A DNA stretch of 64,000 nt from Ahaetulla prasina (taxonomy: Eukaryota > Chordata > Lepidosauria > Squamata > Colubridae), in NCBI RefSeq assembly GCF_028640845.1, contig NC_080540.1:52000561-52064560 (forward strand), in the 5' to 3' direction. The first letter of the stretch is position 1. Each line of letters opens with the position of its first letter. Of the stretch, positions 10,976-22,325 are shown piece after piece. The notes below the pieces were generated by a model. That model was not told where the DNA came from, did not search any database, and was given only the letters and a program-made list of their open reading frames with translations. The position numbers and the translations under genes were made by a program.

Positions 10976-11550
10976 TCTGGCTTTATATGCATTTGTTCTT
11001 GCCCTGTGCAGCCAGAATAAGCTTGCCTGTCTCTTTCTTTGATTTTCCTGCTCTTTAGAGATTGCCAGGTTTTGTTGTTAACCATTTTACCTTTTTTTTT
11101 AATGTACTGGGCATGTATGTAATACTTGCCATGTCTCTTATTTTGTTCATCTTGTTGTAGACCAGTTTGGTCTCTCAAGCATTCAATAAGCCTTCATGGT
11201 ATACCAGCTTTAGTTCATCTTCTTCACTGTCCTTGAGGTTTTCTTCCAATAGGCTTTTTATTCTTTCACTGTCTAGTGAACTTAAAACATTCCATGCCTA
11301 CCTATTTTCCTTGATAAGTAGAGTCTGCCAATATTTCTGAATGGGTGATGATCATGATTCATTTTCATTATTTTTTGGGTCTTCTCATCCAGGGCTTTTA
11401 GTTCCGCTTGAGTCCTCTATTCCAGCTGTGTATCTAATGACCAGTATTGTCCAGGTGTTGATTGCTTTGGTCAAATTTTCTCTACTGAGTTTGGACTTTA
11501 AGGAGGAAATGTGATCACTATTATTATTTTGTTTCCCATATTGCAATAGA

Positions 11551-11840
11551 GAGTGGTGGGATTCCAAATGTTTTACTACTGGTTCTGTGGGCATGGCTTG
11601 GTGGGCATGGTTTGGTGGGCGTGGCAGGGGAAGGATACTGTAAAATTTCCATTCCCACCTCTCTCTAGGGGAAGGTTACTGTAAAATCTCCATTTCTTCC
11701 TGATCAGCTGGGACTCAGGAGGCAGAGAATAGATGGGGGCAGGGCCAGTCAGAGGTGGTATTTACCGGTTCTCCAAACTACTCAAAATTTCCGCTACCGG
11801 TTCTCCAGAACTGGTCAGAACCTGCTGAATACCACCTCTG
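11551..11840 (+). mobile_element. hAT-type MITE with perfect 8-bp duplication
   Basis: Starts 'gagtggtgggattcc' and ends 'gaataccacctctg'. Exact duplication GCAATAGA at 11,543-11,550 and 11,841-11,848. Same interior ('ggcatggcttggtggg', 'caggggaaggatactg') as the copies at 5.5, 14.6 and 43.5 kb. Confidence 0.93.
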
Positions 11841-11996
11841 GCAATAGACCACATTGTATCTGAAAAAGGTTTTAACTACTCAAATGGATTGATTGTCAGT
11901 TAATTGTCAGGCTTACAAAACTGTCACATAATTGCTCATGTTTAATGTGAGAACAATGCAGTGCAACAAATGATGAAACTAAGATTCTTTCTAAAT

Positions 11997-12479
11997 CAGG
12001 GGTGAAGTGCTCTCGGTTCGGACCGGATTACCTGAACCAGTAGCGATGGCGGCGGATGGTTTAGAAAATTGGTAGCAAAAATCCCTGCCCCCACCCCATG
12101 CTCAGCTGAGCCGCACAATCATCAGAAGTTTTTTTTAATTTTTAAAAGCATTTTTTCTTCGGCTGAAAAAATGATTTTAAAAGTAAAAAAAAAGCCTCTG
12201 ATGATCGCGCGGCTTAGCTGGGATCATCAGAGGCTTTTAAAAGCATTTTTTTTACAACCTCTTCAGCCAAAGAGGTTGTAGACAAAATGCTTTTAAAAGG
12301 CTCCTCTGACGATCCCAGCTGAGTTGCCTGATCATCAGAGGCTTTTAAAAGCATTTTTTTTGTAGAAAAATGCTTTTAAAAGTAAAAAAAAACAGTTGGC
12401 CATGCCCACCCAGTCATATTACCCACCACCAAGCCATGCTCACAGAACAGGTAGTAACAAATTTTACATTTCACCCCTG
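11997..12479. mobile_element. hAT-type element with foldback interior (483 bp)
   Basis: Starts 'caggggtgaag' and ends 'atttcacccctg', flanked by the exact 8-bp duplication TTCTAAAT (11,989-11,996 and 12,480-12,487). The interior is rich in 'cttttaaaagc' arms and a near palindrome at 12,256-12,277, as in the 1.33-kb element at 3.9 kb, of which it may be a shortened form. Confidence 0.92.
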
Positions 12480-12487
12480 TTCTAAAT

Positions 12488-14380
12488 ATATAAGTTCTCT
12501 TCACCTCTGCCAAAAATGGAGCCGGACTTGGAATGGTATAAGATCATCTGCTGTTGCTGCTGAACTGTATTGTAATAGAAATATTTTGATTGCATTCCTT
12601 GTTTTAATTGCCAGGGCAGAGTACAGATTGCTTTTGAGACATCCCTCCCCCCCCCAAAGTTCTTTCTGTCTATGCCTCATCTTCTGAATCAGGGAAGCCT
12701 ATGCTCTTAATTCATTCTGGGTAAAGATCAATTATTACTAGCCTAAACTACCAGCATTTTTTGTGTTCATTTTATTTGATGATGTTGTGACTGTGAAATG
12801 TGTGAATGTGCAGACAGTAATTCTAAGGAAGTAGGGCCTTTTCTTTTGAAAAGGAGTTAATGAATAATGAACTGGAGCTGTTCTCAGTAGCAAAGCACCT
12901 TATTTTGTAAAGATAAACATGGAAAGTCCAAGCATCTTTGCAAGGATCAAGTAACAGTTTATAGGAAGCTTCCAAGAATATGTTCTTGCTTGAAAATACA
13001 GAATTGATTCAGGTCAGGATTGGTATCAACACCCAATTGATGATGGATATTTCTAACAAGTTGAGAAATGGTTGGGAGTGAAAAGGAGGTCAGTAAATGC
13101 TTGAGGTTCAATAAGTGGTTGTTAAATGATGGAAGGTGAATGGGGGTCAATTAAACTTTTTGAGGTCTCCATAAAGCTCCATGCCAGTCCCTAGTCCTGA
13201 AAGGGAGGAGTTTAGTAGCAGTGTTACCCAGGATTGGATGTTCAGCTGCCAGCAAGACCAACTGTGAGTGTGTCTCTTCTCCTTCCGCTTCTCCTTCTAT
13301 TAAATTATGTTCATATATTAAATGCTTCAGAATCTAAAACTTCATGAGAGGGAAGAACCTTGATGGCCACATGACTATTCAATTTGTTGTAATAACTCCA
13401 ATATATTTTAAAATAAATATGCATAAAATGGACATATGTAATAATATAACTGTCTCATCAGTTACATTCTGACTGTATGGCACTTCTATAATAATAAGGA
13501 AAAGATGCTTTAGCAAGCAGAATTTGTCCCATTAAGTCCCACTGCAACCCAAGAATTGACACCTCTCCCATCAGTACATATTGATGCCAAGATCAGTTAA
13601 AATTAATATAAAGACAGATTATAATTTACATCTTGATTTTAGGTTCTAGAATGTTTTTAGGTTTGTAGAATTCATGAAGAGGGGAGGCTATATATTTAAT
13701 ATTTATTTAAAAAAATATGCTGATTGGAGCAGAGTAAGTGTAGTTCAGTCAAGGAAAAGAAAGACAGCTCAATCCTCATTTTCATTTCACACAGAGCCAT
13801 TTTTCAAAGATTTGATTTCCAGACACTGCAGCAAGGGACAAAAATCTCTCTATATTAATGATCCAAGAAAAATTAAAGGCAAAGTAATAAAATGATAATC
13901 AATAAGGGACTAAAATGAAAAAAAACATAATACCTGAAATGGTATGGATAATTTATCAGATGCAGGAATTAATAGCTGTTGAGCTGTCTGGAGGGTGGAT
14001 TTAATGCAGACGTTTACTGTATTGGGAAATAGGAATCTGAACAAAAGGGGTTCCATTGAAAAGGAAGTTGATTAAAAACTTTATAGTTTCTAAGTCATAT
14101 GAAAACTTTTATTAACCAACCTTTCCTTTTCCTTCTTTCACCAAAAAATAAAATAAAATTGGTTGGGCGAGGGAACCAAGTGTTATATGAACCAGATCTT
14201 GTATTTTTAAAAGCAGTAAAAGACATTTAGTGAAGTTTAACAGAATTCAGCAAATCTGCAGCACCCAAAGAATTTACTTGGTTTGTCTTTTCTTGCCCCA
14301 TAATGTACAAAATTTCATGTTGCTGCCGAAATGAAATTGTTACTGTCAATAAAAAAGAAACCTATTTATATATTTTTATT
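12488..14380. other. No recognised feature
   Basis: AT-rich DNA; no frame with a motif, no clear repeat ends. Confidence 0.45.
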
Positions 14381-14567
14381 TATATAATTTATACTCCATC
14401 TTTATTATTTTTTTAATAAACAACTTAAGATGGTGAAGGTATCTAATAATCCTTGCTCCTCGTATTTTCCTCACAACAACAATCCTGTGAGGTGTGTGGG
14501 GCTAAGAGTGAGTGACTGGCCCAAAATCACCAGATTGGCTTTCATGGCTAAGATAGGACTAGAACCC
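14381..14567 (+). repeat. MIR-like repeat, left part
   Basis: Shares 'gagtgactggcccaa' and the downstream 'taggactagaacc' block with 1768-1976. It is interrupted by a hAT element and resumes at 14,861. Confidence 0.6.
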
Positions 14568-14860
14568 CAGTGGTGGGTTTCAAATTTTTTTACTACCGGT
14601 TCTGTGGGCGTGGCTTGGTGGGTACGGTGTGCTTGGTGGGCATGGCAGGGGAAGGATACTGTAACATCTCCATTCCCACCCCGCTCCAGGGAAAGGTTAT
14701 TGCAAAATCCCCATTTCCTCCCAATCAGCTGGGACTTGAGAGGCAGAGAATAGATGGGGGCAGGGCCAGTCAGAATTTTTACTACCAGTTCTCCGAGCTA
14801 CTCAAAATTTCCAATACCGGTTCTCCAGAACTGGTCAGAACCTGCTGAAACCCACCTCTG
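14568..14860 (+). mobile_element. hAT-type MITE nested in a MIR-like repeat
   Basis: Starts 'cagtggtgggtttcaaat', ends 'gaaacccacctctg', with exact duplication TAGAACCC at 14,560-14,567 and 14,861-14,868. The target lies inside a MIR-like repeat, so this insertion is younger than that repeat. Confidence 0.95.
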
Positions 14861-14906
14861 TAGAACCCATAATATCTTGCTTTCTAGCCAGATACCTTAA
14901 CCACTA
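14861..14906 (+). repeat. MIR-like repeat, right part
   Basis: Continues the interrupted repeat with 'gctttctagccagatacctt' followed by 'aaccacta', the usual end block of this family. Confidence 0.55.
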
Positions 14907-15189
14907 TTATTTTTTTTTATTGTAGCTTAATTTTAATTAAAATACATTTAAATTATGTCAAACATTTTCATCCTTTTTTTAATATGGCCACTGGCACCCC
15001 TGATTAAGGGCCAATGTGACTGTCTCAGTTTTTCAGTACTATATAGAAACTTCCCCATCACAAGACCCGTCACAAAACTCCCACTGATATCTCCTACCTG
15101 ACCGTCACAAGACCCATTATAAGACCCTCTCTTAACACACCTGACTCATCACAAGACCTACTGCCCACATGAAGCCCTCATAGACAGAC

Positions 15190-15475
15190 ATTCCCTAACC
15201 TCTGCTGAAGATGTTACCTAGCCTGGTAAAGAAACATTTGGAAACAAACCCATAAGCTTGGAGAATGAATCTTCATTCTCATATAGACACTACCTAATCT
15301 TCTGAACACCCTATCGTGCTGCGCTTTCCCCCCATCTGCTTACATCTCCCTAGACTCAGCTGTATCTCGTGACAGCTTGTCCTTTTTACTTACTTCTCTC
15401 CTGTGGACTGATGGCACCAAGACAAATTCCTTGTGTGTCCAATCACACTTGGCCAATAAAATTCTAATCTATGGG
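15190..15475 (+). mobile_element. Penelope-like scrap followed by a Snake1-like 3' end
   Basis: 15,198-15,265 contains 'gaagatgttacctagc...aaagaaacatttg...aagcttggag', a decayed version of the motif seen at 29.1 and 41.0 kb. 15,440-15,468 ends 'cacttggccaataaaattct', the Snake1-like terminus, here without a pentamer array. Confidence 0.5.
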
Positions 15476-16645
15476 AATAGCCACTGCTGAAGTGAATAGC
15501 TCTTCAGAGCACTTTCCCAGTTAAGCCACTCATCCAGTACACATCCTACATAGGGATTTTAGTACAGATTGAGATGGTTATTTCACAGGGCTATCTTAAA
15601 GAGTGAGTGGATCCCTTGTCCTTCAGACTGGTCCCTGTCAGTCACCAAGGCTGAGTACCAATGCAGCAGCCTCTGGGAATGTAGTATCGGAGAGGTCCAT
15701 AATATCATGATCACCGTAAGTAGGGTCTTTTTATTTGAAGCAGCAAGTCCCCTTTGACTATCCCTGAGATAAGGCTATCTAATTTGTGGTGGCTCTACCG
15801 TTCATACTTCTCCTCTTCTCAACCTTGTTTGCAACCAACGTATAGTTTTCAACTTGAACAAATCTGTTGATCCTTCTACACTTAGGGGGAAAAAATGTAA
15901 TTGGTTGTGGTTCTATGGAACAGGGCATGATTTCTAAATGAATTACATGGCAAGGAAATGATTTGCAGATATCTTGAAGAGCAATAATAGAACCTCATAT
16001 TAGTTGCAACAGGGCTCTCCATATTATATTAACCTCAACTAATATATAGTTTTGGATTTCCTGATTTGGTTATACTGTATTTAAAATGACTTTGTGGGCT
16101 CCTGGGGATTTCTGAGTTTCCATTGCTAAGAAATAAACTTTTGTAATAATATTGTTTGGGCGAGTTCTCAGCTGGAGAACATTGGATTGCCTTAAAGCTA
16201 TTTTTCTATTTTATATGTAAGAAGCATACAATTTGCATTCTGTCATTGTTAGATACGTTTCTGGCTGGCACCATAATTAACTAGCCATCATTGTTAAGCT
16301 TTCGGTGTTCCTAATATGCCTAACACAGAGGTCACCCTGCCTTCTGTGTGAGGTTTTACTGAGATAAAGTACAAAATAAAGTAGAATAATGGCTTATTGT
16401 AACTTACAAACCACTGTTTAATTAATGATGCTTATTATAATATTAGCTCTTTTTTCAGCTCTGTTTAAACTACTGGCAATTTTTCAGTTGATATAATTCA
16501 GGTTTATAGCAATTTTGCACTACTTTATTTTGACCTCTTAATTCAAATGAATTCTAATAAGTTTGGGTAGGTAATCGTGTTTTTAGAAGTGGTTTTAAGA
16601 CTGAATTCCTAAATATGTCCACAAGTCTTGCTTGTAACAAACAGC
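15476..16645. other. No recognised feature
   Basis: No frame with a motif and no repeat boundary detected. Confidence 0.45.
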
Positions 16646-16647
16646 TA

Positions 16648-17030
16648 TAGGTAGTCCTCAATCGACAACCAACGATGGAACCAGAATTTCCAGAATAAGC
16701 AAGGCGATTGTTAAGTTGATCTTGCCTGATTTTACAACCTATTTTGCCATGCATGATAAGTGAATCACTCCAGTTGTTAAGTGAATAATGAGTTCATTAA
16801 GGAAACTTAGCTTCCTCCATTGAATTTGTTTGTCAGAAGCTGATTGGGAAGGTCGCATTTGACAATCACATGACCCCATGATTCTGTAATCATCATGAAT
16901 CCATGCTGGTTGCCAAATGTCTGAATTTTGATCATATGAGCATAGGGAGGCTATGATGGTTGTAAGTGCAAGGGCAGATTATGTAGTTTTTTTCAGTGTT
17001 TTTGTAACTTCAAACTTTCACTTAATGAAT
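16648..17030 (+). mobile_element. Tigger/mariner-type MITE, right end decayed
   Basis: Begins 'taggtagtcctcaatcgaca' after a TA dinucleotide. The interior has repeated 'gttaagtgaat' blocks and 'ttttgatcatatga'. A fuller member with both ends lies at 56,334-57,262 in the opposite orientation. The expected right terminus is missing or too diverged to place. Confidence 0.7.
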
Positions 17031-17146
17031 TAATTATAAAACACTAAAAACATTAATAAAAACACCTGTAATATAAATAAGCACAAACAGCCAGTATGAT
17101 GATTAGTCAATAGCTGTAAAACCAACTAATTGGACTCTTATATAAC

Positions 17147-17551
17147 CAGAGGGGGCTTCAAAAATTTTAGCAAGGGGTTCTCTTGTGGCCATGGTGGGTG
17201 TGGCCTAGTTGGCCTCCTGCACCACAGCAGTGGGGACATTTTTGCCCTTCCTGGGCTCTGGAGAATTCTTCAAGCCTCCGGGAGGGCAAAAATGGCCTCC
17301 CCAGGCTTCAGAGGCCCTCCGGAGGTTTCCTAAACTTCCAGTAGGTGTGTTTTTCGCACTCCCCGAGCATCTGTGTGCACCCTGCACTTACCTGCATCCA
17401 AAACGGGCCACATGGGGACTCTTGGGAGGGGAGGGGTAGAGTGGAGTGGGTGGGGCCAGCCAGGAGTGGGATTTGGGGATTCTCTGAACTGCACAGAATC
17501 TTAGCTACAGATTCTCCCAAATCCCTGTGAATCCCCAGCAGCCCACCCCTG
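17147..17551. mobile_element. Diverged hAT-type element (405 bp)
   Basis: Starts 'cagagggggcttc' and ends 'cagcccacccctg'. The flanking octamers tatataac and tatatagt match at six of eight positions, so the boundary call is weaker than for its relatives. Its last 31 bp are part of the tandem unit that follows. Confidence 0.7.
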
Positions 17552-18360
17552 TATATAGTCCAGTTTTTAAAACCTTGCAAAAGGCCAGCAGGACCTTTCT
17601 TAGGCCTTTCTTTCATAGGGCTTTCCTCAGTCAGCATACATATGTGGACTGAGGAATTCTGGGTGTTGAAGTCCATTCATGTTAAAGTTCTCAAGGCTGA
17701 GAAATACTATCCTACTGGGAGAAATTGTTTAGGCATTAGTCTCTTTTGTTTTTACAATTACATTCAAGGACAACTTGGCCTTTCTAATCATTCAGCTTGA
17801 TATGGATGGAAGGAGCAGATGGATTTACCTGAACCTCTCCATCCCGATAGTGTCTAAGCAATCCAGCAAAGACATGTTTTCCATGACTTTTTCTCCACCT
17901 AGAAGGAAAATGGCAGAGAGCTAAAGGCTGTTCTTGTGTTTCTCTAAACATTGCCTATGGCTTCCTTCATTTGTTCTTCTTATAGCCTGGTAGGATGGAG
18001 GCAGTGATGGGAAGTATCCTCCCAGGATGCTTCAAAATTTGAAATGACCAGTGGATTAGTTGCTTGTGACATTTGTAAAACTAATTAAATAAGTTAAAAT
18101 AGAATGCAAAAAAATATTTCAATATTTGGGATTTCCTGGGACATTGACTGCATTGGACCTGCAATGGAAGGAAAAGCAATTGCAACAACATAGGAGGTAG
18201 TGAACAGTATGTGCGGATCAGAGAAACTATGTGCATGAGTTCATGCATACATATTTATTGGTGGCAAATGAAGATTCTGCTCCCAGACCTGTCAGTCTCA
18301 AAAAGGTCCTGGTTCTTTGCCAATATAACTTTCCTCTCTAAATTGCTGGAGGCTTGAAGA

Positions 18361-18668
18361 GAAGGAAACAGATATACTCCACTCCTCTGCTCGCAACAAA
18401 ATACCTTATGCCACCAGACTCAAAATTTTGGGCTTAGACAACTTAAAACTTTGCCGTCTTCAGTCTGACCTAAGCATAGTACATAAAATCATCTGCTACA
18501 ATGTCCTACCAACCAATGAATACTTCAGCTTCAACTAAAACAATACACGAGCACACAATAGATTTAAACTTAAAGTGAACCGCTCCAATCTTGATTGTAG
18601 AAAATATGACTTCAGTAACAGAGTTGTCAATGCCCGGAATGCACTACCTGACTCTGTGGTGTCTTCCC
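18361..18668 (+). pseudogene. Truncated LINE ORF2 C-terminus, tandem unit 1
   Basis: Encodes the block NKIPYATRLKILGLDNL, then LSIVHKIICYNVLP, which aligns with the C-terminus of the minus-strand LINE at 44.5-51.4 kb. An in-frame TAA follows YFSFN. It stops at the unit junction. Confidence 0.8.
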
Positions 18669-19506
18669 AAATCCCTGTGAACCCCAGCAGCCCACCCCTG
18701 TATATAGTCCAGTTTTAAAACCTTGCAAAAGGCCAGCAGGACCTTTCTTAGGCCTTTCTTTCATAGGGCTTTCCTCAGTCAGCATACATATGTGGACTGA
18801 GGAATTCTGGGTGTTGAAGTCCATTCATGTTAAAGTTCTCAAGGCTGAGAAATACTATCCTACTGGGAGAAATTGTTTAGGCATTAGTCTCTTTTGTTTT
18901 ACAATTACATTCAAGGACAACTTGGCCTTTCTAATCATTCAGCTTGATATGGATGGAAGGAGCAGATGGATTTACCTGAACCTCTCCATCCCGATAGTGT
19001 CTAAGCAATCCAGCAAAGACATGTTTTCCATGACTTTTTCTCCACCTAGAAGGAAAATGGCAGAGAGCTAAAGGCTGTTCTTGTGTTTCTCTAAACATTG
19101 CCTATGGCTTCCTTCATTTGTTCTTCTTATAGCCTGGTAGGATGGAGGCAGTGATGGAAGTATCCTCCCAGGATGCTTCAAAATTTGAAATGACCAGTGG
19201 ATTAGTTGCTTGTGACATTTGTAAAACTAATTAAATAAGTTAAAATAGAATGCAAAAAAATATTTCAATATTTGGGATTTCCTGGGACATTGACTGCATT
19301 GGACCTGCAATGGAAGGAAAAGCAATTGCAACAACATAGGAGGTAGTGAACAGTATGTGCGGATCAGAGAAACTATGTGCATGAGTTCATGCATACATAT
19401 TTATTGGTGGCAAATGAAGATTCTGCTCCCAGACCTGTCAGTCTCAAAAAGGTCCTGGTTCTTTGCCAATATAACTTTCCTCTCTAAATTGCTGGAGGCT
19501 TGAAGA

Positions 19507-19814
19507 GAAGGAAACAGATATACTCCACTCCTCTGCTCGCAACAAAATACCTTATGCCACCAGACTCAAAATTTTGGGCTTAGACAACTTAAAACTTTGC
19601 CGTCTTCAGTCTGACCTAAGCATAGTACATAAAATCATCTGCTACAATGTCCTACCAACCAATGAATACTTCAGCTTCAACTAAAACAATACACGAGCAC
19701 ACAATAGATTTAAACTTAAAGTGAACCGCTCCAATCTTGATTGTAGAAAATATGACTTCAGTAACAGAGTTGTCAATGCCTGGAATGCACTACCTGACTC
19801 TGTGGTGTCTTCCC
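19507..19814 (+). pseudogene. Truncated LINE ORF2 C-terminus, tandem unit 2
   Basis: Copy of 18,361-18,668, nearly identical, ending at the same junction. Confidence 0.8.
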
Positions 19815-20652
19815 AAATCCCTGTGAACCCCAGCAGCCCACCCCTGTATATAGTCCAGTTTTAAAACCTTGCAAAAGGCCAGCAGGACCTTTCTTAGGCC
19901 TTTCTTTCATAGGGCTTTCCTCAGTCAGCATACATATGTGGACTGAGGAATTCTGGGTGTTGAAGTCCATTCATGTTAAAGTTCTCAAGGCTGAGAAATA
20001 CTATCCTACTGGGAGAAATTGTTTAGGCATTAGTCTCTTTTGTTTTACAATTACATTCAAGGACAACTTGGCCTTTCTAATCATTCAGCTTGATATGGAT
20101 GGAAGGAGCAGATGGATTTACCTGAACCTCTCCATCCCGATAGTGTCTAAGCAATCCAGCAAAGACATGTTTTCCATGACTTTTTCTCCACCTAGAAGGA
20201 AAATGGCAGAGAGCTAAAGGCTGTTCTTGTGTTTCTCTAAACATTGCCTATGGCTTCCTTCATTTGTTCTTCTTATAGCCTGGTAGGATGGAGGCAGTGA
20301 TGGAAGTATCCTCCCAGGATGCTTCAAAATTTGAAATGACCAGTGGATTAGTTGCTTGTGACATTTGTAAAACTAATTAAATAAGTTAAAATAGAATGCA
20401 AAAAAATATTTCAATATTTGGGATTTCCTGGGACATTGACTGCATTGGACCTGCAATGGAAGGAAAAGCAATTGCAACAACATAGGAGGTAGTGAACAGT
20501 ATGTGCGGATCAGAGAAACTATGTGCATGAGTTCATGCATACATATTTATTGGTGGCAAATGAAGATTCTGCTCCCAGACCTGTCAGTCTCAAAAAGGTC
20601 CTGGTTCTTTGCCAATATAACTTTCCTCTCTAAATTGCTGGAGGCTTGAAGA

Positions 20653-20961
20653 GAAGGAAACAGATATACTCCACTCCTCTGCTCGCAACAAAATACCTTA
20701 TGCCACCAGACTCAAAATTTTGGGCTTAGACAACTTAAAACTTTGCCGTCTTCAGTCTGACCTAAGCATAGTACATAAAATCATCTGCTACAATGTCCTA
20801 CCAACCAATGAATACTTCAGCTTCAACTAAAACAATACACGAGCACACAATAGATTTAAACTTAAAAGTGAACCGCTCCAATCTTGATTGTAGAAAATAT
20901 GACTTCAGTAACAGAGTTGTCAATGCCTGGAATGCACTACCTGACTCTGTGGTGTCTTCCC
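20653..20961 (+). pseudogene. Truncated LINE ORF2 C-terminus, tandem unit 3
   Basis: Copy as above but with one extra A in 'cttaaaagtg', shared with unit 4. Confidence 0.8.
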
Positions 20962-21799
20962 AAATCCCTGTGAACCCCAGCAGCCCACCCCTGTATATAG
21001 TCCAGTTTTAAAACCTTGCAAAAGGCCAGCAGGACCTTTCTTAGGCCTTTCTTTCATAGGGCTTTCCTCAGTCAGCATACATATGTGGACTGAGGAATTC
21101 TGGGTGTTGAAGTCCATTCATGTTAAAGTTCTCAAGGCTGAGAAATACTATCCTACTGGGAGAAATTGTTTAGGCATTAGTCTCTTTTGTTTTACAATTA
21201 CATTCAAGGACAACTTGGCCTTTCTAATCATTCAGCTTGATATGGATGGAAGGAGCAGATGGATTTACCTGAACCTCTCCATCCCGATAGTGTCTAAGCA
21301 ATCCAGCAAAGACATGTTTTCCATGACTTTTTCTCCACCTAGAAGGAAAATGGCAGAGAGCTAAAGGCTGTTCTTGTGTTTCTCTAAACATTGCCTATGG
21401 CTTCCTTCATTTGTTCTTCTTATAGCCTGGTAGGATGGAGGCAGTGATGGAAGTATCCTCCCAGGATGCTTCAAAATTTGAAATGACCAGTGGATTAGTT
21501 GCTTGTGACATTTGTAAAACTAATTAAATAAGTTAAAATAGAATGCAAAAAAATATTTCAATATTTGGGATTTCCTGGGACATTGACTGCATTGGACCTG
21601 CAATGGAAGGAAAAGCAATTGCAACAACATAGGAGGTAGTGAACAGTATGTGCGGATCAGAGAAACTATGTGCATGAGTTCATGCATACATATTTATTGG
21701 TGGCAAATGAAGATTCTGCTCCCAGACCTGTCAGTCTCAAAAAGGTCCTGGTTCTTTGCCAATATAACTTTCCTCTCTAAATTGCTGGAGGCTTGAAGA

Positions 21800-22320
21800 G
21801 AAGGAAACAGATATACTCCACTCCTCTGCTCGCAACAAAATACCTTATGCCACCAGACTCAAAATTTTGGGCTTAGACAACTTAAAACTTTGCCGTCTTC
21901 AGTCTGACCTAAGCATAGTACATAAAATCATCTGCTACAATGTCCTACCAACCAATGAATACTTCAGCTTCAACTAAAACAATACACGAGCACACAATAG
22001 ATTTAAACTTAAAAGTGAACCGCTCCAATCTTGATTGTAGAAAATATGACTTCAGTAACAGAGTTGTCAATGCCCGGAATGCACTACCTGACTCTGTGGT
22101 GTCTTCCCCAAATCCCCAAAACTTTAACCTTAGACTGTCTACTGTAGACCTCACCCCATTCCTAAGAGGTATGTAAGGGGCGTGCATAAGAGCACCAGCG
22201 TGTCTACCGTCCCTGTCCTAATGTTTTCTTTTATTCATATCCTTTACATATATTTATAATTATGTTTACACTTGTATCTGTCATAAAATACATGCTTGAT
22301 GAAATAAATAAATAAAATAA
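21800..22320 (+). mobile_element. LINE 3' end (CR1-superfamily, FADD family)
   Basis: Same coding block as in the other units, but continuing through RLSTVDLTPFLRGM and a stop, then 'aaggggcgtgcataagagca' and an (AAATA)n tail at 22,296-22,325. The same 3' UTR is seen at 44.5 kb, 51.46 kb and 63.7 kb. This is the ancestral fragment from which the tandem duplication took its right edge. It is heavily 5'-truncated and cannot move by itself. Confidence 0.88.
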
Positions 22321-22325
22321 ATAAA

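Larger units (their letters stand above)
10085..11550 (-). mobile_element. R4/Dong-like LINE remnant
   Basis: Read on the minus strand, the segment near 11,595-11,390 gives a frame containing NTWTILVIRYTAGIEDS, which resembles the 'INTW...YTAGI' block of R4-clade RTs. Further on, near 10,890-10,850, the cysteine motif CLCKEAEETVDHL appears, matching their C-terminal zinc-binding region. The 3' part consists of two diverged ~180-bp repeats (10,094-10,275 and 10,276-10,470) ending in (CAA)n on this strand. Several stops and frameshifts make it a dead copy. A hAT element (11,551-11,840) interrupts or bounds the upstream side, and an 84-bp foldback sits inside. Confidence 0.7.
17521..22110. repeat. 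Four-copy tandem array, unit ~1,147 bp
   Basis: Units begin at 17,521, 18,671, 19,817 and 20,964, giving steps of 1,150, 1,146 and 1,147 bp. Each unit holds the right tip of the hAT-type element, about 810 bp of otherwise unique DNA (including a 'gaattctgggtgttgaagtc' repeat half), and the first ~308 bp of a plus-strand LINE 3' fragment. Only the last unit runs on into the proper LINE end. Differences between units are few: mainly one-base homopolymer changes and a C/T at the 'tgccYggaat' site. Frames seen inside repeat from unit to unit and carry no recognisable domain. Confidence 0.95.

Noticed and set aside
18627..21364. Identical repeated frames (65 codons minus, 93 codons plus) in the tandem units, as a possible multicopy gene family
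   Set aside because: They recur only because the DNA unit recurs. They contain no recognisable domain, no conserved start context, and include a common interspersed repeat arm.
17521..22110. Tandem array as a centromeric or other satellite
   Set aside because: Only four units, unit edges in identifiable mobile elements, and unique flanks; it is a local duplication.
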